The position numbers and the translations under genes are program-made. 64,000 nt of DNA, taken from Bacillus sp. FSL K6-3431. GTDB lineage: Bacteria > Bacillota > Bacilli > Bacillales > Bacillaceae_C. A model generated the notes under the pieces. That model did no database searches. It was not told the DNA's origin and saw nothing but the letters and a program-made list of their open reading frames with translations. The stretch covers positions 1,550,001-1,614,000 of the forward strand of contig NZ_JBBOCT010000001.1 of assembly GCF_038002605.1 (NCBI RefSeq). Reading direction: 5' to 3'. Below, piece by piece: positions 61,071 to 64,000 of this stretch; the stretch's first letter is position 1, and every line of letters starts with the position of its first letter.

Positions 61071-64000
61071 TTATATTTCTAAAAAATCGCCGCTGTCAAA
61101 AAAGTACAAACATTTATGAACAACAGGCTTTTTCCAAATTTCTTCAATCGCCCGCTCATAAAAATTCAGCTGAACGCGATATCGATTAGCAAGTACTTTT
61201 TTTGCTTGTGGAAAACCGTCAGGATATTTTCCATGTATCACATCAGTTTTGTAATCAAGTAAGATCATTCCGTTTTCTTCTTCCATTACACAGTCGATAA
61301 TTCCTTGAACAAGTACCTTCTCATCCAAGCCATCCCAATCCGCATAGATCTCATGTGCTGGGATCCCTATTGTAAAAGGGACTTCACGCGCTACTATCTT
61401 TGCCGCTAGCATTCTTTGACCAAGCTCACTTTGGAAGAACGCCAAAATTTGTTCGCTTGATACAACCTCTGCTTGTTCCGCCGTAATAATTTCTTTCATC
61501 GTTAATTCTTCTAATAATTGTTCTATCTCTAGTATTGTTGGTTCTTCTTTAAGTGGTATATGCTGCATAACTGTGTGCATCGCAGTACCACGTTCTGCGG
61601 GTGATAATGCTCTTTTCTCACGCATAAATTTCGGTCTATCATAAAGTGGTTTTGCAGAATGGCTAATGAGTTGAACTCCACTCGTATCATCTCGCATTTC
61701 TGCCATTCTTTTTAATTCAGAAACAGATTGCTTTGACATTCTACTTGTAGCGAGCGGATGTTTATACACCCAGCTGAGCCGTGAATAAACCTCTTCTTTA
61801 TAACCGGAATCAGGTGAGATAGGCTCACCTGATTTTACTGCTGCTAACCAATCATTGTCTTCATATTCCGTTTTCTCAATCTCAATCTCTAAATCAGACC
61901 GTGGAATAATCTGTATATCCCAATGCGAAGGATGTTCGACGATGTTCGATAATACTGATGTAGACATCTCCCCATCAATAAATTTCCCACTACGATGTCG
62001 CGCGAGCGCCATACCAAGCCAATCTAAATAGGAACCGGCTTTAGCTCGGTCATAATCGGTTAATAGCCAATCTGTCTGCTTAGTGGCCTTTTCCCATTTA
62101 CTTTGTTCCTTTACGACGTTTTTTACACTACCTATTAAAATAAGCTTTTCTTTTGCTCTTGTCATAGCTACATATAGTACACGCATTTCTTCTGCAAGCA
62201 ATTCCATTTTTTGCTTTCGCTTAAAAGCGAGCTGTGGGAGTGACGGATAAGAGATGCGTTTTTCAGCATTCACATACTTACTAGCAAATCCGTAATCTTT
62301 ATCAAATAGATAGCTACTGTTTATGTCCATCATATTGAATTTCCTTGCAATTCCTGCAACGAATACAACAGGAAACTCCAATCCCTTACTAGAATGGATT
62401 GTCATAATCCTTACTACATCTTCCTGTTCTCCAAGCGCACGCGCAGAACCCAAGTCATTGCCACGTTCTCTCATCCTCTCAATAAATCTAAGAAAGCGAA
62501 ACAAGCCGCGAAACGACGTTTCTTCATATTGACGGGCCCTATCATAAAGTGCCCTTAAGTTTGCCTGTCTCTGCTTCCCTCCCGGAAGTCCTCCAACAAA
62601 TTCATAAAAACCAGTATTGCGGTAAAGCTGCCAAATTAGTTCCGATAATGCACCGCTACGCGCCATACTTCTCCAATCGCGTAGACTAGTGAATAAGGAA
62701 CTTACCCGCTCACGTGCATGCTCGTAGTTTCTCTCTACGGACGATCCAATGAAACACTTGACCGCTTCATAAAAACCACCTTTACGGGATTGTAGGCGAA
62801 TATAAGCAAGATCCTCCTCCGTTAATCCGACAATAGGTGATCTCAAAACTGCTGCAAGTGGAATATCTTGATCTGGATTATCTATCATTTTTAACAATGA
62901 CATCATTATGGCAACTTCTGTTGCATCAAAATAGCCGGTTGTTAAATTGGCATAGACAGGGATGCCGGCATTCTTTAATTCTTCCATAATATCCGGCGTC
63001 CAAGTCATCGAACGAACTAAAATTACAATATCCTGATAGCGAACTGGACGTTCGGTTCCTGTTTTCATATCGAGAATTGGCTTTTGGTGATCAATCATTT
63101 CTCTGATCCTTTTTGCCAAAAAACGCGCCTCCAATTTCGATTGTTCAAGTTCCGTACGGTCAAATACACCAGCTACATCTTCTTCCATTCCTACTGGTGT
63201 ATCGCTTGACTCATCGGATTGATCAATAATCGCGACTTCAACAGGAAATGTATTGGCATCAGGATATCCTGACCCTTTAACAAGTTCAGCGTCTTTGTTA
63301 TACTCAATTTCTCCGACTGTTGTACCCATTATTTGTTTAAAAGTATAATTGACCGCATCTAGTACCTCGGTTCTACTACGAAAATTGCGGGATAAATCAA
63401 TCTTCAAACCTGTATCTTCACCATTTGATGTAAATCGCAAATACTTACTAAGAAATAAATTCGGCTCGGCAAGGCGGAATCGATAAATAGATTGTTTAAC
63501 GTCACCAACCATGAATAAATTGCCGTCATATTCTCCATCCAATGAAACAAGTCGAAGTATTGTTTCCTGCACCATATTGGTGTCCTGATATTCATCAACA
63601 AGTATTTCCTTGAATTGGTTTCGATAATTAAGTGCTATTTCCGAAGGGATAAGTTCTAATGGCTCAGCCTCTTTTGTAACAAGTACTTCAAGACAAAGAT
63701 GCTCCAAATCCGAAAAATCCACCAGCCCTTTTTCTGCCTTTTTCAGGGCAAATTTATCGGTAAATACTTTTACAATTTCAGTTAAACTTAAAATAATCGG
63801 CTTCATTTCTTGCATATCCTTTAGAAAGCTTTCTGCCGATCGAGAAAATAGTTCTTTGGACAATTTTTCGAGCATGCTTTTCGCTGCTTTTCGAAAATCA
63901 TCGGCCTCTTTAACAAGATTCTTATCATATTCGTCGCCTCTGCAAGCTTTCGCTCTCCCAAAACTCCAACCACCATTGATCAAGTAATATAGTTCATTCC
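61071..64000 (-). CDS. addA: ATP-dependent helicase/nuclease subunit A, N-terminus missing at the window edge
   Basis: The last about 975 residues of AddA; the frame stays open to the window end. UvrD-type motifs are VDEYQDTNMVQE (Walker B region), LSRNFRSRTEVLDAVN, RIMTIHSSKGLEFPVVFVAG (in parts) and LYVAMTRAKEKLILIG. The C-terminal nuclease has ILLDYKTDVI with the catalytic Asp and Lys, plus GTAMHTVMQHIPLKE. AddAB processes double-strand breaks for RecA loading at Chi sites. addB would lie upstream, outside the window. No start is called. Confidence 0.95.
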   Translation of the reverse strand, partial: NELYYLINGGWSFGRAKACRGDEYDKNLVKEADDFRKAAKSMLEKLSKELFSRSAESFLKDMQEMKPIILSLTEIVKVFTDKFALKKAEKGLVDFSDLEHLCLEVLVTKEAEPLELIPSEIALNYRNQFKEILVDEYQDTNMVQETILRLVSLDGEYDGNLFMVGDVKQSIYRFRLAEPNLFLSKYLRFTSNGEDTGLKIDLSRNFRSRTEVLDAVNYTFKQIMGTTVGEIEYNKDAELVKGSGYPDANTFPVEVAIIDQSDESSDTPVGMEEDVAGVFDRTELEQSKLEARFLAKRIREMIDHQKPILDMKTGTERPVRYQDIVILVRSMTWTPDIMEELKNAGIPVYANLTTGYFDATEVAIMMSLLKMIDNPDQDIPLAAVLRSPIVGLTEEDLAYIRLQSRKGGFYEAVKCFIGSSVERNYEHARERVSSLFTSLRDWRSMARSGALSELIWQLYRNTGFYEFVGGLPGGKQRQANLRALYDRARQYEETSFRGLFRFLRFIERMRERGNDLGSARALGEQEDVVRIMTIHSSKGLEFPVVFVAGIARKFNMMDINSSYLFDKDYGFASKYVNAEKRISYPSLPQLAFKRKQKMELLAEEMRVLYVAMTRAKEKLILIGSVKNVVKEQSKWEKATKQTDWLLTDYDRAKAGSYLDWLGMALARHRSGKFIDGEMSTSVLSNIVEHPSHWDIQIIPRSDLEIEIEKTEYEDNDWLAAVKSGEPISPDSGYKEEVYSRLSWVYKHPLATSRMSKQSVSELKRMAEMRDDTSGVQLISHSAKPLYDRPKFMREKRALSPAERGTAMHTVMQHIPLKEEPTILEIEQLLEELTMKEIITAEQAEVVSSEQILAFFQSELGQRMLAAKIVAREVPFTIGIPAHEIYADWDGLDEKVLVQGIIDCVMEEENGMILLDYKTDVIHGKYPDGFPQAKKVLANRYRVQLNFYERAIEEIWKKPVVHKCLYFFDSGDFLEI

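Overview
The window is a chromosomal segment of a low-GC, endospore-forming Bacillaceae. The order yjcA, cotZ, cotO, fabI, yjbQ-like, mgtE, prpE, yjbO, nadK, yjbM, yjbK, cwlQ, yjbI, spxH, pepF, coiA, mecA, spx, trpS, yjbA, yjaZ, fabF, fabH and yjzD matches the Bacillus subtilis yja/yjb region without its opp/app transporters and several small genes. The next block (clpB, yitW, yitV, yitR-like, yitT, yitS-like, yisL, yisK, gerPA-F, addA) matches the yit/yis region. Protein character, many dispersed repeats and the inserted uronate cluster suggest Oceanobacillus, Virgibacillus or a near relative. Genus is an inference from memory of these families.

Layout. 1-2.5 kb: end of a Bce/Yxd-type antimicrobial-peptide ABC exporter with a YxeA-like partner. 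2.5-7 kb: a scarred region with a NUDIX gene, a NUDIX fragment, two decayed copies of a MerR-like helix-turn-helix gene, an ArsB/NhaD-like permease and a protein with three Sm-like repeats. 7-16.4 kb: uronate and pectin-monomer catabolism (uxaE, a polytopic membrane protein, kduD, kduI, kdgK, kdgA, divergent kdgR, uxaC). uxaE and uxaC have near-identical promoters with a cre-like site in the spacer and a shared 17-bp operator. 16.5-21.2 kb: spore genes (YjcZ-type peptide, spoVAC-D-Eb with a YhcN-like lipoprotein, yjcA, cotZ, cotO). 21.3-29.2 kb: fabI with a FapR site, an antiporter, mgtE, prpE and the yjbM-nadK-yjbO operon. 29.3-38 kb: CYTH protein, lytic transglycosylase, truncated haemoglobin, SpxH, PepF, CoiA, MecA and Spx. 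These include both adaptors (SpxH, MecA) and the substrate (Spx) of Clp-dependent regulation, with clpB nearby. 38-49.5 kb: putative glycoside hydrolase, trpS, yjbA, yjaZ, fabHF with a FapR operator, yjzD, clpB. 49.6-61 kb: yit/yis genes, a membrane-anchored GH13 homologue that lacks all catalytic residues, and the full gerPABCDEF operon behind a sigma-K-like promoter. 61-64 kb: addA, cut by the window edge.

No rRNA, tRNA, CRISPR array, intact insertion sequence or prophage was seen. At least three dispersed repeat families and one 43-bp tandem repeat lie between genes. The most interesting items are the predicted catalytically dead amylase, the double-controlled uxa promoters with a route lacking uxuA/uxuB, the two decayed HTH copies, and the repeat families, one of which interrupts the gerP operon. 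I found no clear new defence or mobile system.
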